Below, one piece after another: positions 8,169-16,239 of a stretch of DNA of 52,542 nucleotides (position 1 is the first letter of the stretch; each line of letters starts with the position of its first letter). The notes beneath the pieces are model-generated. The model saw only the letters and a program-made list of their open reading frames with translations, searched no databases and was not told where the DNA came from. Made by a program: the position numbers and the translations under genes. The stretch is from an uncultured Collinsella sp. (GTDB taxonomy: Bacteria; Actinomycetota; Coriobacteriia; Coriobacteriales; Coriobacteriaceae), in NCBI GenBank assembly GCA_958450865.1, contig CAUDNY010000009.1, positions 1 through 52,542 of the forward strand, read 5' to 3'.

Positions 8169-8888
8169 CTATAGCTCCACGCAGGGATTGTCTCGGGTCA
8201 CAAGCGTCTTAACGACAACCGTCGCTCCCAGATAGCGCTCAAGCAACTCAGCGAGGCGATCGATCGCAGCCTGGCAATCCCCCATCCGCTCGGGCTCCAC
8301 GCACTCAATCGCCAGAAATGCGTCCGCCGAATCGTCGGACAGGGCCGTTCTCACGCCGTCGCGCCAGTTCCAGCAGCGGCACACGGCGCCCGCATCATCG
8401 ATATAGGCAAGCTCACCGGGCAGCGTCGGATCATCCGCCTCCTCGCCAAGTGGCAAGAACGCGTCGCCGCCGTCGGTCACCTCCAAGCGAAGGTCTCCCT
8501 CAATCGCATGCAAATCCTCGCCTCCCACGGGCAGCGCATAGGTCAACGAAATCGTGTTGTAGATATCCACCGCCGGCGTGATGTGGCCGACCGGCTTGCC
8601 TTTGAGCACGCGCTTGAGCAGGTTCTCAACTGAGCAACGCGCGCCCTTCTTGGTCTTGAACAGGCGATAGGCCTCGCGCCATGCCTTGACCGGCGCGTTC
8701 TCGCTGATGGTATCGCTGGTCAGATGGCGCTCCGCATCGATGTTGGCGCGGTCAAGCAGCGCGGCGATTGCATCCACGTCCTCCTGGGGAATCTGAGCCG
8801 CGGGCTTCATGCCCTTTACGACCACGACGCCGATAGCCGCCTGCGGAAACAGCTCCCAAAACGAATCCTCGGCAACGAAACTCTTCAT
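8169..8888 (-). CDS. B3/B4 (tRNA synthetase beta-like) domain protein
   Basis: A 239-residue stand-alone protein of the B3/B4 type, the domain found in the beta subunit of phenylalanyl-tRNA synthetase where it takes part in editing. The block WREAYRLFKTKKGARCSVENLLKRVLKG, followed by DIYNTISLTYALPVGGEDL, is the hallmark. Free-standing versions are presumed to hydrolyse mischarged aminoacyl-tRNA or act on related substrates, but this is inference. The ATG at 8888 has GGGAGA 5 bases upstream; an in-frame start at 8903 has none. A strong hairpin with a T-tract lies in its leader (8933-8990), suggesting control by attenuation. Confidence 0.82.
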   Translation of the reverse strand: MKSFVAEDSFWELFPQAAIGVVVVKGMKPAAQIPQEDVDAIAALLDRANIDAERHLTSDTISENAPVKAWREAYRLFKTKKGARCSVENLLKRVLKGKPVGHITPAVDIYNTISLTYALPVGGEDLHAIEGDLRLEVTDGGDAFLPLGEEADDPTLPGELAYIDDAGAVCRCWNWRDGVRTALSDDSADAFLAIECVEPERMGDCQAAIDRLAELLERYLGATVVVKTLVTRDNPCVEL

Positions 8889-8932
8889 ATGTTCTCCCTT
8901 CATAGCGGACGCCCGAGTCCGGACGCCTAAAC

Positions 8933-8990
8933 AAAAAGCGCCCTCACAGCGGCCACCTTCAAAGTCCTACGGTGCCGCCACAAGAGCGCT
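8933..8990 (-). terminator. Long stem plus T-tract in the leader of the B3/B4 gene
   Basis: On the minus strand, arms 8974-8990 and 8937-8953 pair over 17 positions when G-U pairs are allowed. The stem extends by CACC/GGTG and is followed by TTTTTG. It lies about 45 bases upstream of the start codon. A TACAAT hexamer further upstream (about 9034-9039) could be the promoter -10 box, which would make this an attenuator. It could instead be a second terminator for pckA. Confidence 0.6.
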
Positions 8991-9059
8991 TACGCTGCCC
9001 CCATCCGGAGAAGGGGGCGATATGTCAGGCGTATTGTAACCCGAGTCATTCGCGTGAGT

Positions 9060-9100
9060 AAAACCACCACAAAGGCGCCCGTCCCCTTTGTGGTGGTTTT
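9060..9100. repeat. CCACCACAAAGG hairpin repeat, copy 4
   Basis: Arms 9060-9075 and 9085-9100, perfect over 16 bp, loop in the orientation of copy 2. It lies 15 bases past the pckA stop and ends in TTTT on the minus strand, so it probably terminates pckA. Confidence 0.9.
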
Positions 9101-9115
9101 GGGCCTGAGGCGACG

Positions 9116-10786
9116 CTAGTGGCGGAGTCCCAGCAGGCCGCGGCCGCGATGACGGGCCTCAGCGGGCACCTGGGCGTGCGGGCCGGCGGCCTTGACGGAC
9201 TCGGGCAGGTGCGAGTACTTCTTCTCGAAGTTCTCCTCGAACATCACGGCCAGGTTGTGCGCTGCCTCGTCGTAGCGAGCGGTGCTCTGCCAGTACTGGC
9301 GCGGCACCAGAATGCCGTCGGGCACACCGTGGCACGTGGTGGGAATGTCGACGTTAAAGATATCGTCATGCACGAACTCGCTGTCCTCGATGGTACCGTC
9401 GAGGGCACGGGCCACCAGGGCGCGCGTGTAGGCAAGCTCGATGCGATGGCCCACGCCATAACCGCCGCCGATCCAGCCGGTGTTGACCAGATAGACGCGG
9501 GTGCGACCGTCGGCGATGCGCTCGCCGAGCATCTTAGCGTAGACCATGGGGTCGAGCGGCATAAACGGCTCGCCAAACAGCGAAGAGAACGTGGGTGTGG
9601 GCTCGGTGACGCCGACCTCGGTGCCGGGAATCTTGGCCGTAAAGCCCGTCACAAAGTGATACATGGCGGCGTCGGCCGTCAGGCGCGAGATGGGCGGCAG
9701 CACGCCAAAGGCGTCGCAGGTCAAAAACAGCACGACGCTCGGGGTGGTGCCCATGCCCTTGGTCCACGCGTTGGGGATATGCTCGACGGGGTAGGCCACG
9801 CGCGTATTGTGCGTGATCGAGACGTCGTCGTAGTTAGGCTTGCGATTCTCATCGAGTACCACGTTTTCACAGATGGCGCCAAAGCGAACGGCGTTGAAGA
9901 TCTCGGGCTCGTGGAACGCGTCCAGGCCCTCGCACTTGGCGTAGCAGCCGCCCTCGACGTTAAAGATGCCCATGTCGGACCAGCCGTGCTCGTCGTCGCC
10001 GATCAGCAGGCGCGTGGGGTTGGCCGAAAGCGTGGTCTTGCCGGTGCCGGACAGGCCAAAGAACACCGCGGTCTCGTGCGTGACGGGATCCATGCTGGCC
10101 GAGCAATGCATGGGCAGTACGTCGTCCTCGACGGGCAGCAGGTAATTCATGACGCTGAAGATGGACTTTTTGATCTCGCCGGAGTAGCCGGTGCCAGCGA
10201 CCAGAATCACTCGCTCCTGGAAGTTGATGACCACGGCGGCGCTGGAGTTGAGGCCCTTGATGGCGGGATCGCACTGGTAGCCCGGCGCGGCGAGCACGCA
10301 GAAATCCGGCTCGCCGGTGCGCGCGATTTCGCGGGCGAGCGGGCGGGCGAGCATCTGCTTAATGAAGAGCGCCTGGCTGGCACGCTCGCAGGCGACAAGC
10401 AGACGGCGCGTGTGGTTGCGGTCGGCGCCGGCCATGCCGCGGGTGACGAACACATCGCGCTCGTTGAGATAGTCGACGATGCCGGCTTTGATGACCTCGT
10501 AGCTTTCGACGGACAGCGGGCGGTTGACGGCGCCCCAGGCAATCTTGTCGTGGACATCGGGGGTGTCAACGATAAAGCGGTCGTTGGGCGAACGTCCGGT
10601 ACGCTCCCCCGTCTCGATCACGAGTGCGCCGTTGGAGGCCATACGGCCCTCTTCGCGGCGAATCGCATGCTCGACGAGCTCGGCTGCCGGCAGGTCGACC
10701 AGCAGGCGGGGCTGGTTCTCGGCGGGATCTTCGACCAGCGTAATGCCAAAGTTGGATAGAACTTCTGCAGGGGTAACACCAGGCAT
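9116..10786 (-). CDS. pckA: Phosphoenolpyruvate carboxykinase (ATP)
   Basis: Interconverts oxaloacetate and ATP with phosphoenolpyruvate, CO2 and ADP. In fermenting gut bacteria it often runs towards oxaloacetate (CO2 fixation). The 556-residue product carries the kinase P-loop GLSGTGKTTLS, the substrate motifs RSPNDRFIVD and CSASMDPVTHETAVFFG, and GIFNVEGGCYAKC with the metal-binding region, all typical of the ATP-dependent family. The ATG at 10786 has a strong GGAGG 4 bases upstream; a longer frame to 10900 has no RBS. A 16-bp perfect palindrome at 10861-10876 upstream may be an operator. The C-terminus ends in an Arg/Gly/His-rich tail. Confidence 0.95.
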   Translation of the reverse strand: MPGVTPAEVLSNFGITLVEDPAENQPRLLVDLPAAELVEHAIRREEGRMASNGALVIETGERTGRSPNDRFIVDTPDVHDKIAWGAVNRPLSVESYEVIKAGIVDYLNERDVFVTRGMAGADRNHTRRLLVACERASQALFIKQMLARPLAREIARTGEPDFCVLAAPGYQCDPAIKGLNSSAAVVINFQERVILVAGTGYSGEIKKSIFSVMNYLLPVEDDVLPMHCSASMDPVTHETAVFFGLSGTGKTTLSANPTRLLIGDDEHGWSDMGIFNVEGGCYAKCEGLDAFHEPEIFNAVRFGAICENVVLDENRKPNYDDVSITHNTRVAYPVEHIPNAWTKGMGTTPSVVLFLTCDAFGVLPPISRLTADAAMYHFVTGFTAKIPGTEVGVTEPTPTFSSLFGEPFMPLDPMVYAKMLGERIADGRTRVYLVNTGWIGGGYGVGHRIELAYTRALVARALDGTIEDSEFVHDDIFNVDIPTTCHGVPDGILVPRQYWQSTARYDEAAHNLAVMFEENFEKKYSHLPESVKAAGPHAQVPAEARHRGRGLLGLRH

Positions 10787-10860
10787 GGGGCCTCCTTTAA
10801 AAACGCGACACGTGGACGCGGCGCGCACTTTACTCACGTAAAGCCCGTTGTACCCGATAT

Positions 10861-10876
10861 GCAAAAACGTTTTTGC
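10861..10876. promoter_or_regulatory. 16-bp perfect palindrome upstream of pckA
   Basis: GCAAAAACGTTTTTGC is a perfect palindrome centred on CG, 75 bases upstream of the pckA start codon. CG-centred palindromes of this kind are bound by LacI/CcpA-type regulators, and pckA is commonly under carbon control. Role inferred from position and symmetry only. Confidence 0.5.
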
Positions 10877-10925
10877 GGCAAGGGCGAAGCGCCCGCCCAA
10901 CGGTCAAAAATCGCACGCAAGCGGC

Positions 10926-11036
10926 CTAGTCATTGGGGACGTTCTTAAACGACTAGTCGTTGGGGACACTCTTGAGCAGGCAACATTCAAGGAGTGTCCC
11001 CAGATGCCGGCACTTAGGGACGTTCCTAAAGTGCCG
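10926..11036. repeat. Composite intergenic repeat (TTGGGGAC direct repeats plus two hairpins)
   Basis: Two direct copies of CTAGTC(A/G)TTGGGGAC start at 10926 and 10953. The second opens an inverted repeat, 10961-10975 with 10987-11002 (TGGGGACACTC...GAGTGTCCCCA). A second hairpin pairs 11008-11018 with 11025-11036 (CGGCACTT-AGG). It lies between divergent pckA and the flippase gene; no gene was seen in 10787-11137. Confidence 0.75.
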
Positions 11037-11137
11037 ACTACTGAATGGCACCGCCGAATATATTGAACAACCTGGTCAAAAACACGAGTCGATACCACCG
11101 CGGCTATACTAGAGCGCAGCAATAGAAAGGAATCGCC

Positions 11138-12718
11138 TTGAGCATCACGCCCCTCGATAGCATCCGCCGCACCATCGCCCGCCGTAATGGCGTCGCCGAC
11201 CCCGCCGCAACGAGCAGCGGTACCGCAAAGGCCCAGGGCGGACGCATCGAGAACGGCCTGTTCCCCGCATCGCACACCGCCGAGGAGCTCGCACGAATCC
11301 AAGAGCTAAGCCAGCGTAACGCCGGCGGTCCCGACAGCAGCCAGGCCACACGCCGTCGCCGCGAGCGCGATCGCCAACCCGGCCCCATCCACCGCATGGT
11401 TAACGCATGGTGGAACCGCCTGCTCGGCGCTGTCTACGGCGGCGGCTTCTCCACGCAAGAAGCCGAGTACGAAGATCACGCCACCCGTCTCGACTACCTT
11501 TGGAATACCCTGGGCACCGCCGTATGGGGTTTCACGTTTCCCCTGCTCACCATTGTGTCCACGCAGCTTGTGGGCGCCGAGGAAGCCGGCAAGTTCTCCA
11601 TCGCCTTTGTCACCGGCACGCTCATCATGATCGCGTGCAACTACGGCGCGCGTAATTTTCAGGTCTCGGACATCGACGAAAAGACGTCCTTTGCCTCCTA
11701 CCAGCTCAACCGCTGGCTCTGCGGAGCGCTCGCCCTAGGCTGCGGCCTCATGTACAGCAGCGCCCGCGGCTACGATGCGCAGATGGCCACGATCGGTCTG
11801 GGCGTCTACCTCTATAAGGTAATCGACGGCGTGGCGGACGTGTACGAGGGCCGCCTGCAGCAGGCCGACAAGCTCTATTTGGCCGGCATGAGCCAAACGC
11901 TGCGTTCCGCCGGCGTCATCGCAGTCTTTAGCGTGGCGCTGTTCCTCACGCGCAGCATGCCCATCGCGGCTATGGCCATGGGTGTTACCGCGATTGCCTC
12001 GCTCGTGCTGGTCACCGCCCCGCTCGCCCTGCTCGAAACCGAAAAATCGCGCCGCGTGAGCCTGCGCGAGGCTGGCCACCTGTTTATCCAGTGCGCCCCG
12101 CTCTTTGGTGCGCTGTTCCTGTTCAACCTAATCGAGAGCATGCCCAAGTTCGTGATGGAAGGCACGCTGGCCTACAAATATCAGCTGTACTTTAATGCAC
12201 TGTTCTTTCCGGCGCAGGCTATTTTGCTGAGCATCGGATTTGTCTATAAACCGCAGCTTTTGCGTCTGTCGAGCATTTGGGCGAATCCGCGCAAGCGTCG
12301 CCGCTTTGACCTGATTATTGTTGCCGTTATGGCACTGATCGTGGTCATTACCGGAGCGTGCGCCGCATTTATGGCAGGCCCCGGCATTCCCCTCATGAGC
12401 TTTATGTACGGCCTCAACTTTGAGCGCTACCGCACATTGGCACTGCTAATGGTTGTCGCCGGCGGAGTCACCGCGGCAATCGACTTTATCTACGCCATCA
12501 TCACGGTGTTGCGCCACGCTGGAGACGTCACCAAGATCTACCTGATCTGCTTTGCCGTAAGCGTGGTGCTCCCGGTGATCCTGATTAAGCTGCTGGGTCT
12601 GATGGGCGCCGTGGTGAGCTACCTGGCGGTCATGGCCCTACTGCTGGTGTTGCTGATAATCGAGTACGCCCACATCCGCCAACGCATCGAACGCGACCGT
12701 AACCCATACGGCGCCTAA
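11138..12718 (+). CDS. Polysaccharide/lipid flippase-like membrane protein (MATE/MOP superfamily)
   Basis: A 526-residue protein with a ~100-residue charged cytoplasmic N-terminus (Arg-rich, RRRRERDRQ) followed by about 12-14 hydrophobic segments from residue 120 on. The pattern resembles Wzx-type polysaccharide flippases, which move lipid-linked glycans across the membrane; that would fit the WecA/TagO-like gene 7 kb away, but linkage is weak. The start is a TTG at 11138 with AAAGGA 6 bases upstream; no ATG nearby is better. TATACT at 11105-11110 may be the -10 box. The long polar N-terminal extension is unusual for Wzx. Confidence 0.7.
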   Translation: MSITPLDSIRRTIARRNGVADPAATSSGTAKAQGGRIENGLFPASHTAEELARIQELSQRNAGGPDSSQATRRRRERDRQPGPIHRMVNAWWNRLLGAVYGGGFSTQEAEYEDHATRLDYLWNTLGTAVWGFTFPLLTIVSTQLVGAEEAGKFSIAFVTGTLIMIACNYGARNFQVSDIDEKTSFASYQLNRWLCGALALGCGLMYSSARGYDAQMATIGLGVYLYKVIDGVADVYEGRLQQADKLYLAGMSQTLRSAGVIAVFSVALFLTRSMPIAAMAMGVTAIASLVLVTAPLALLETEKSRRVSLREAGHLFIQCAPLFGALFLFNLIESMPKFVMEGTLAYKYQLYFNALFFPAQAILLSIGFVYKPQLLRLSSIWANPRKRRRFDLIIVAVMALIVVITGACAAFMAGPGIPLMSFMYGLNFERYRTLALLMVVAGGVTAAIDFIYAIITVLRHAGDVTKIYLICFAVSVVLPVILIKLLGLMGAVVSYLAVMALLLVLLIIEYAHIRQRIERDRNPYGA

Positions 12719-12799
12719 TTAGCTGCCCCCCGGTACCGGAATTTGCGATGGAATCACCCCGGCTGGGGTCTCGTTGCGGACGATCTGCGACACGCAGAA

Positions 12800-12922
12800 C
12801 TAAGTGAGTAGACTTTTGCCGGATCCCTGACCACACCGGCAAAACACAAGTCAATGACCTGCGGTTTTGTTGAGGCAAATTTGCCGGCTGCTCGGCATTT
12901 CCAAAAAAGCCTACTCACTTAG
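12800..12922. repeat. Nested inverted repeat (CTAAGTGAGTAG arms)
   Basis: Outer arms 12800-12817 and 12905-12922 pair over 18 bases with one mismatch; the outermost 12 are perfect. Inside, TTTTGCCGG near 12814 pairs with CCGGCAAAA near 12836-12844. No frame of convincing length is inside. The nested arms and ~120-bp length resemble a small non-coding mobile or REP-like element. The surrounding gap (12719-13105) has no gene. Confidence 0.75.
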
Positions 12923-12941
12923 CCAGCGGGCAGCCAAAAAG

Positions 12942-12981
12942 AACCGCCGCGACGTCGTTTGACTCCGTTGCGACGGTTTTT
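12942..12981 (+). terminator. Rho-independent terminator downstream of the flippase gene
   Basis: Arms 12942-12954 and 12966-12978 (AACCGCCGCGACG with CGTTGCGACGGTT; one mismatch and one G-U pair) followed by a T-run to 12981 on the plus strand. It is 223 bases past the flippase stop, beyond the nested repeat. Confidence 0.65.
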
Positions 12982-13105
12982 CGAGCATTTTCGCGCTGCC
13001 GAGGACGCAGACGCTCCTCATTTCTAGCGCTTACCGAGCAAGAAGGCGCTGCTCTCCGAAAGCAGTCAAAAAAGCCCCGTCCCAAATTAGCTACCCTTTG
13101 CGCCG

Positions 13106-13945
13106 TTATTCCCCGGGGCGAATATTCGCGTAGAACTCGGCCCCGTCGTCCAGGCGCAGGATCCCGACGCGGCCGAACTCGGAGCCGGTGGCGGCGGCGC
13201 AGTCGATGTCGATGCGATCGGGAACGCCGGCGGTATCCTCGCCGCCCAGGTGCACAATCTGCCCACGGCCCGACTCCTCATCGAGTCCCGCCAGGCCGTC
13301 GACCTCGCAATAACGCCCGAGCGACACCGTTGGCGTGTGGCCGCTCACCACGACCGGACCCTTGCCCTCGGCAGAAAGCAACCCCGTCGGCGCATCCCAA
13401 TAGCCGTGGCGAATCCACAGCAGGTCATCGGACGACTGCACGGCAAGCATCTGCTTCAGCAGTTCGCGATCGGCATCCGCCGCCCCCGTACCATCGGCAC
13501 AATCAACCCCATGTTCAAGCAAAAACGCCCGCGCCGCCTCGGTCTGGATGCCGGCATGCACCAGCAGGTACGGACGCTCGTCAGTCTCGGCCACCGCGTA
13601 GAGCGGCAGCGTCGCCATCCAACGCACGAGCTCCTCGTACGCCTCGAATTCCATATCGTTGAGCTGCTGACGGGTAGTCCAACCGCCGTTGATATCCCAT
13701 GTCTCGGCATCGAGCGGATCTTGGCCAATGATGGCGTCGAGCATGATCTGCTCGTGATTGCCCTTGAGCACGCGAGCGTTGGGCAGCGAGCGCACGAGCT
13801 TAATAACGCCAACCGGATCGGGCCCGCGATCGATCATGTCGCCCAGCACGTACAGCGTATCGTCGGACGCCAGCGAAATCTTGGACAGGGCCTCGTCAAG
13901 CGCACGCACGTGCCCGTGAGCATCGGATGTCACATAGATCGCCAT
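13106..13945 (-). CDS. Metallophosphoesterase (PrpE/ApaH-like)
   Basis: A 279-residue calcineurin-like phosphoesterase. The metal-binding motifs appear in order: YVTSDAHGH (DxH), VLGDMIDRGPD (GDxxDRG), VLKGNHEQIM (GNHE), LVHAGI and VVSGHTPTVS (GHTP). Such enzymes act as Ser/Thr protein phosphatases or hydrolyse diadenosine tetraphosphate; which one applies is not visible. The ATG at 13945 has GAGAGG 7 bases upstream. A TTTCCA-17-TACAAT promoter lies at 14021-14049, divergent from the antiporter gene. Confidence 0.9.
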   Translation of the reverse strand: MAIYVTSDAHGHVRALDEALSKISLASDDTLYVLGDMIDRGPDPVGVIKLVRSLPNARVLKGNHEQIMLDAIIGQDPLDAETWDINGGWTTRQQLNDMEFEAYEELVRWMATLPLYAVAETDERPYLLVHAGIQTEAARAFLLEHGVDCADGTGAADADRELLKQMLAVQSSDDLLWIRHGYWDAPTGLLSAEGKGPVVVSGHTPTVSLGRYCEVDGLAGLDEESGRGQIVHLGGEDTAGVPDRIDIDCAAATGSEFGRVGILRLDDGAEFYANIRPGE

Positions 13946-14020
13946 GGTACGCCTCTCCCTGCATTACGGCCGAAGCCCGGCGCCGCAACTAAAACTTCAA
14001 GTTGAACTTAAACGTTACCC

Positions 14021-14049
14021 ATTGTACTCCGTTGCAATAAAGCTGGAAA
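14021..14049 (-). promoter_or_regulatory. Promoter of the metallophosphoesterase gene
   Basis: On the minus strand TTTCCA (14044-14049), a 17-base spacer and TACAAT (14021-14026). Transcription would start near 14014, giving a ~70-base leader that contains an alternating AAGTT/AACTT pattern (about 13992-14012). Confidence 0.55.
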
Positions 14050-14270
14050 GGGTTGCATACCGTCAACGGTCGCCGGCGCACGCCCGTCAACCCGCACCGC
14101 TCACGCCACGCCGTCTGATGCAGCGCCCCAACCAGCGACGCTCGCGTCGCGGTCTCGTGTCGAAAATGCGCACGCCCGCAATCCAAGCCCATAAACCCAC
14201 CATCTTTGGGTACAAATAACCGCAGACAACTGACCGTGCCACGCAAACCACCCAGGAGCGGACACCATCC

Positions 14271-15872
14271 ATGAACCAGATACTTCTCTTTATCGGGCTC
14301 GTCATTATTCTGTGCCTGACCATCAAGCCCGTCGGCAAAAAGCTCCCCTTCCCCACCCTGCTCATCTTTATCGCACTCGGCATGCTGCTGGGCGTCAACG
14401 GTCCGGCGCACATCGACTTTAGCGACTATGCGCTCACCGAAACCGTCTGCAGCACGGCGCTGCTGTTCATCATGTTCTACGGCGGCTTTAACACCAACAT
14501 CGACCGCGCCAAACCTGTCGCTGTGCCCGCGGTGCTGCTGAGCACGCTCGGCGTCGTCATCACCGCTGGCATCACGGGCGTGTTCGCGCACTTTGTACTG
14601 GGCTTCGACTGGATCGGCGGCCTGCTGCTGGGATCAGTCGTGGCATCCACCGACGCGGCCAGCGTCTTTAGCGTGCTGCGCGAGCACAGTCTTTCGCTAA
14701 AGGGCGGCACCGACTCGCTGCTCGAGGTCGAATCGGGCTCCAACGATCCCGTCGCCTACATGCTCACCGCCGTGCTCGCGACCCTCGCGGCGGGCGGCGA
14801 CGTTAACATCCCCGTGCTGCTGGCCAAGCAGATTATCCTGGGCGTGGGGCTGGGCCTTGCCATCGGCTGGACATCCAGCCGTCTGATTGAGCGCGCACAC
14901 GCAACGGCCGAGGGAGCGCAGACCATCTTCTTGTTCGCCGTGGCCATCGTCGCCTACGCGCTGCCGAGCTACCTGGGCGGCAACGGCTTTTTGGCCGTAT
15001 ACCTTGCCGGCATCGTGCTGGGCGCGAGCGACATCACCGGCAAAGTCGAGATGGCGCACTTCTTCGACACCCTCACCGAGATGGCCGAGATGACCATCTT
15101 CTTTTTGCTGGGCCTGCTCGTTACGCCCGCACGCCTGCCGCAAATGCTGCTACCGGGCCTGGCACTCATGGCGTTTATGCTCTTTGTGAGCCGCCCCATC
15201 GCTGTTGGCGTGCTACTGGCGCCCTTTAAGACGAACCCCCACCAGGTTGCGCTCGTAAGCTGGGCGGGTCTGCGCGGCGCGGCTTCGGTCGTATTTAGCC
15301 TCTTTGCCGTTGTGGCCGGTGTTCCCGGTGGCCACGACCTATTTGACCTGGTGTTTGTGATTGCCGTGTCGAGCATTGTGGTGCAGGGCTCGCTACTGCC
15401 GGCGGTGGCAAAGAAGCTCGACATGATCGACGCGGAAGGCGACGTGCGCCGCACCTTTAACGATTACCGCGATGAGGGCGGCATGTCGTTCGTCAAGCTT
15501 AAGGTGGGCGCGGGCCATCCGATTGCCGGTCGCTCGCTCGCCGATATTGGCAGCGTCACGGACATGCTCGTGGTCCTGGTGCTGCGCGATGGCGCGCACC
15601 CGGTGCTGCCCAACGGTGATACCGTAATTGAAGAAGGCGACCTTCTGGTTATGGCCGCGCCGACGTTTGAAGAGCGTGCCGAGGTTACGCTGCGCGAGGT
15701 CACCGTGACACCCCACGGCCGCCTGGCCGGCCAGCGCCTGCGCGATGTGCCGCAGGGCAAGCGCCCCTTTATCGTCGTGATGCTCAAGCGCGAAGGTCAA
15801 ACGATCATCCCCGACGGCAACACCCTCATATACGCCGGCGACGAAGCCGTCATTGCCACCCTGGCGTCGTAG
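14271..15872 (+). CDS. CPA1-type K+/Na+:H+ antiporter with TrkA-C domains (NhaP2/CvrA-like)
   Basis: A 533-residue protein. Residues 1-385 hold about 12 membrane segments of a cation:proton antiporter. STDAASVF and ESGSNDPVAY are the ion-binding core motifs, and SWAGLRGAASVVF is a later family block. Residues about 395-533 are soluble and contain two short repeated units (GRSLADIGSVTDM...GDLLVMAAP and GQRLRDVPQGKRP...GDEAVIATLAS) that match TrkA-C (RCK_C) domains, which bind nucleotides or similar ligands to gate transport. ATG at 14271 with AGGAG about 12 bases upstream, longer than usual. A stand-alone gene probably serving potassium and pH homeostasis. Confidence 0.9.
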   Translation: MNQILLFIGLVIILCLTIKPVGKKLPFPTLLIFIALGMLLGVNGPAHIDFSDYALTETVCSTALLFIMFYGGFNTNIDRAKPVAVPAVLLSTLGVVITAGITGVFAHFVLGFDWIGGLLLGSVVASTDAASVFSVLREHSLSLKGGTDSLLEVESGSNDPVAYMLTAVLATLAAGGDVNIPVLLAKQIILGVGLGLAIGWTSSRLIERAHATAEGAQTIFLFAVAIVAYALPSYLGGNGFLAVYLAGIVLGASDITGKVEMAHFFDTLTEMAEMTIFFLLGLLVTPARLPQMLLPGLALMAFMLFVSRPIAVGVLLAPFKTNPHQVALVSWAGLRGAASVVFSLFAVVAGVPGGHDLFDLVFVIAVSSIVVQGSLLPAVAKKLDMIDAEGDVRRTFNDYRDEGGMSFVKLKVGAGHPIAGRSLADIGSVTDMLVVLVLRDGAHPVLPNGDTVIEEGDLLVMAAPTFEERAEVTLREVTVTPHGRLAGQRLRDVPQGKRPFIVVMLKREGQTIIPDGNTLIYAGDEAVIATLAS

Positions 15873-15886
15873 CCATCCCCACCCAT

Positions 15887-15955
15887 AAGTTGCGGTGAAA
15901 TAGGGACTGAATAGGCCTTCTAACAGCCTAAACAGCCCCTATTTCACCGCAAGTT
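15887..15955. repeat. Inverted repeat between the antiporter and the island
   Basis: Arms 15887-15909 and 15933-15955 pair over 23 bases with two mismatches (TGCGGTGAAATAGGG core), 23-base loop. It lies between convergent genes and may terminate both; it also marks the 3' edge of the BREX operon. Confidence 0.8.
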
Positions 15956-15987
15956 ATTTAGGGGATGGAGTTGAAGTTCAATCGCGG

Positions 15988-16212
15988 CTACCAGTCCTCG
16001 TCTGCGCCGTAGTCATCGTCCGCGTCATCGTCGACGGCAAAGTCGCGGAGGTCGAGGCCTTCGCGTTCGGCTCGGGCTAGGAGCTCTTGGGGCGACTCGT
16101 CCTCGATATCCACTACGTCGAGCATAGCGGCCGAAAAGCCCACGCCCGCCGCACTCCCCGCGCGGTCGCGTAGGCTCTCGCGCAGCTGATCGACATCGAC
16201 TTCGATTTTCAT
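15988..16212 (-). CDS. Small acidic protein, last gene of the BREX operon
   Basis: Not recognised. The 74-residue product starts MKIEVDVDQLRESLRDRAG and ends in an Asp-rich tail (residues ~59-74, mostly D with E, A, Y, G, W). The ATG at 16212 has a GGGAGG RBS; an in-frame start at 16230 lies inside that RBS region. It follows the 454-residue gene by 27 bases on the same strand, so it is co-transcribed with brxL. A short acidic protein at the end of a defence operon could be an inhibitor, DNA mimic or small partner; nothing proves this. Confidence 0.75.
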   Translation of the reverse strand: MKIEVDVDQLRESLRDRAGSAAGVGFSAAMLDVVDIEDESPQELLARAEREGLDLRDFAVDDDADDDYGADEDW

Positions 16213-16239
16213 GGTGAAACCTCCCGCCAAACCAGGCCC

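Noticed and set aside
9119..10759. A 546-codon plus-strand frame opposite pckA
   Set aside because: Mirror frame of pckA; no family features.
13944..14270. Small gene in the gap between metallophosphoesterase and antiporter
   Set aside because: The frames there are Arg/Pro-rich with no RBS; the region holds a promoter and leaders instead.
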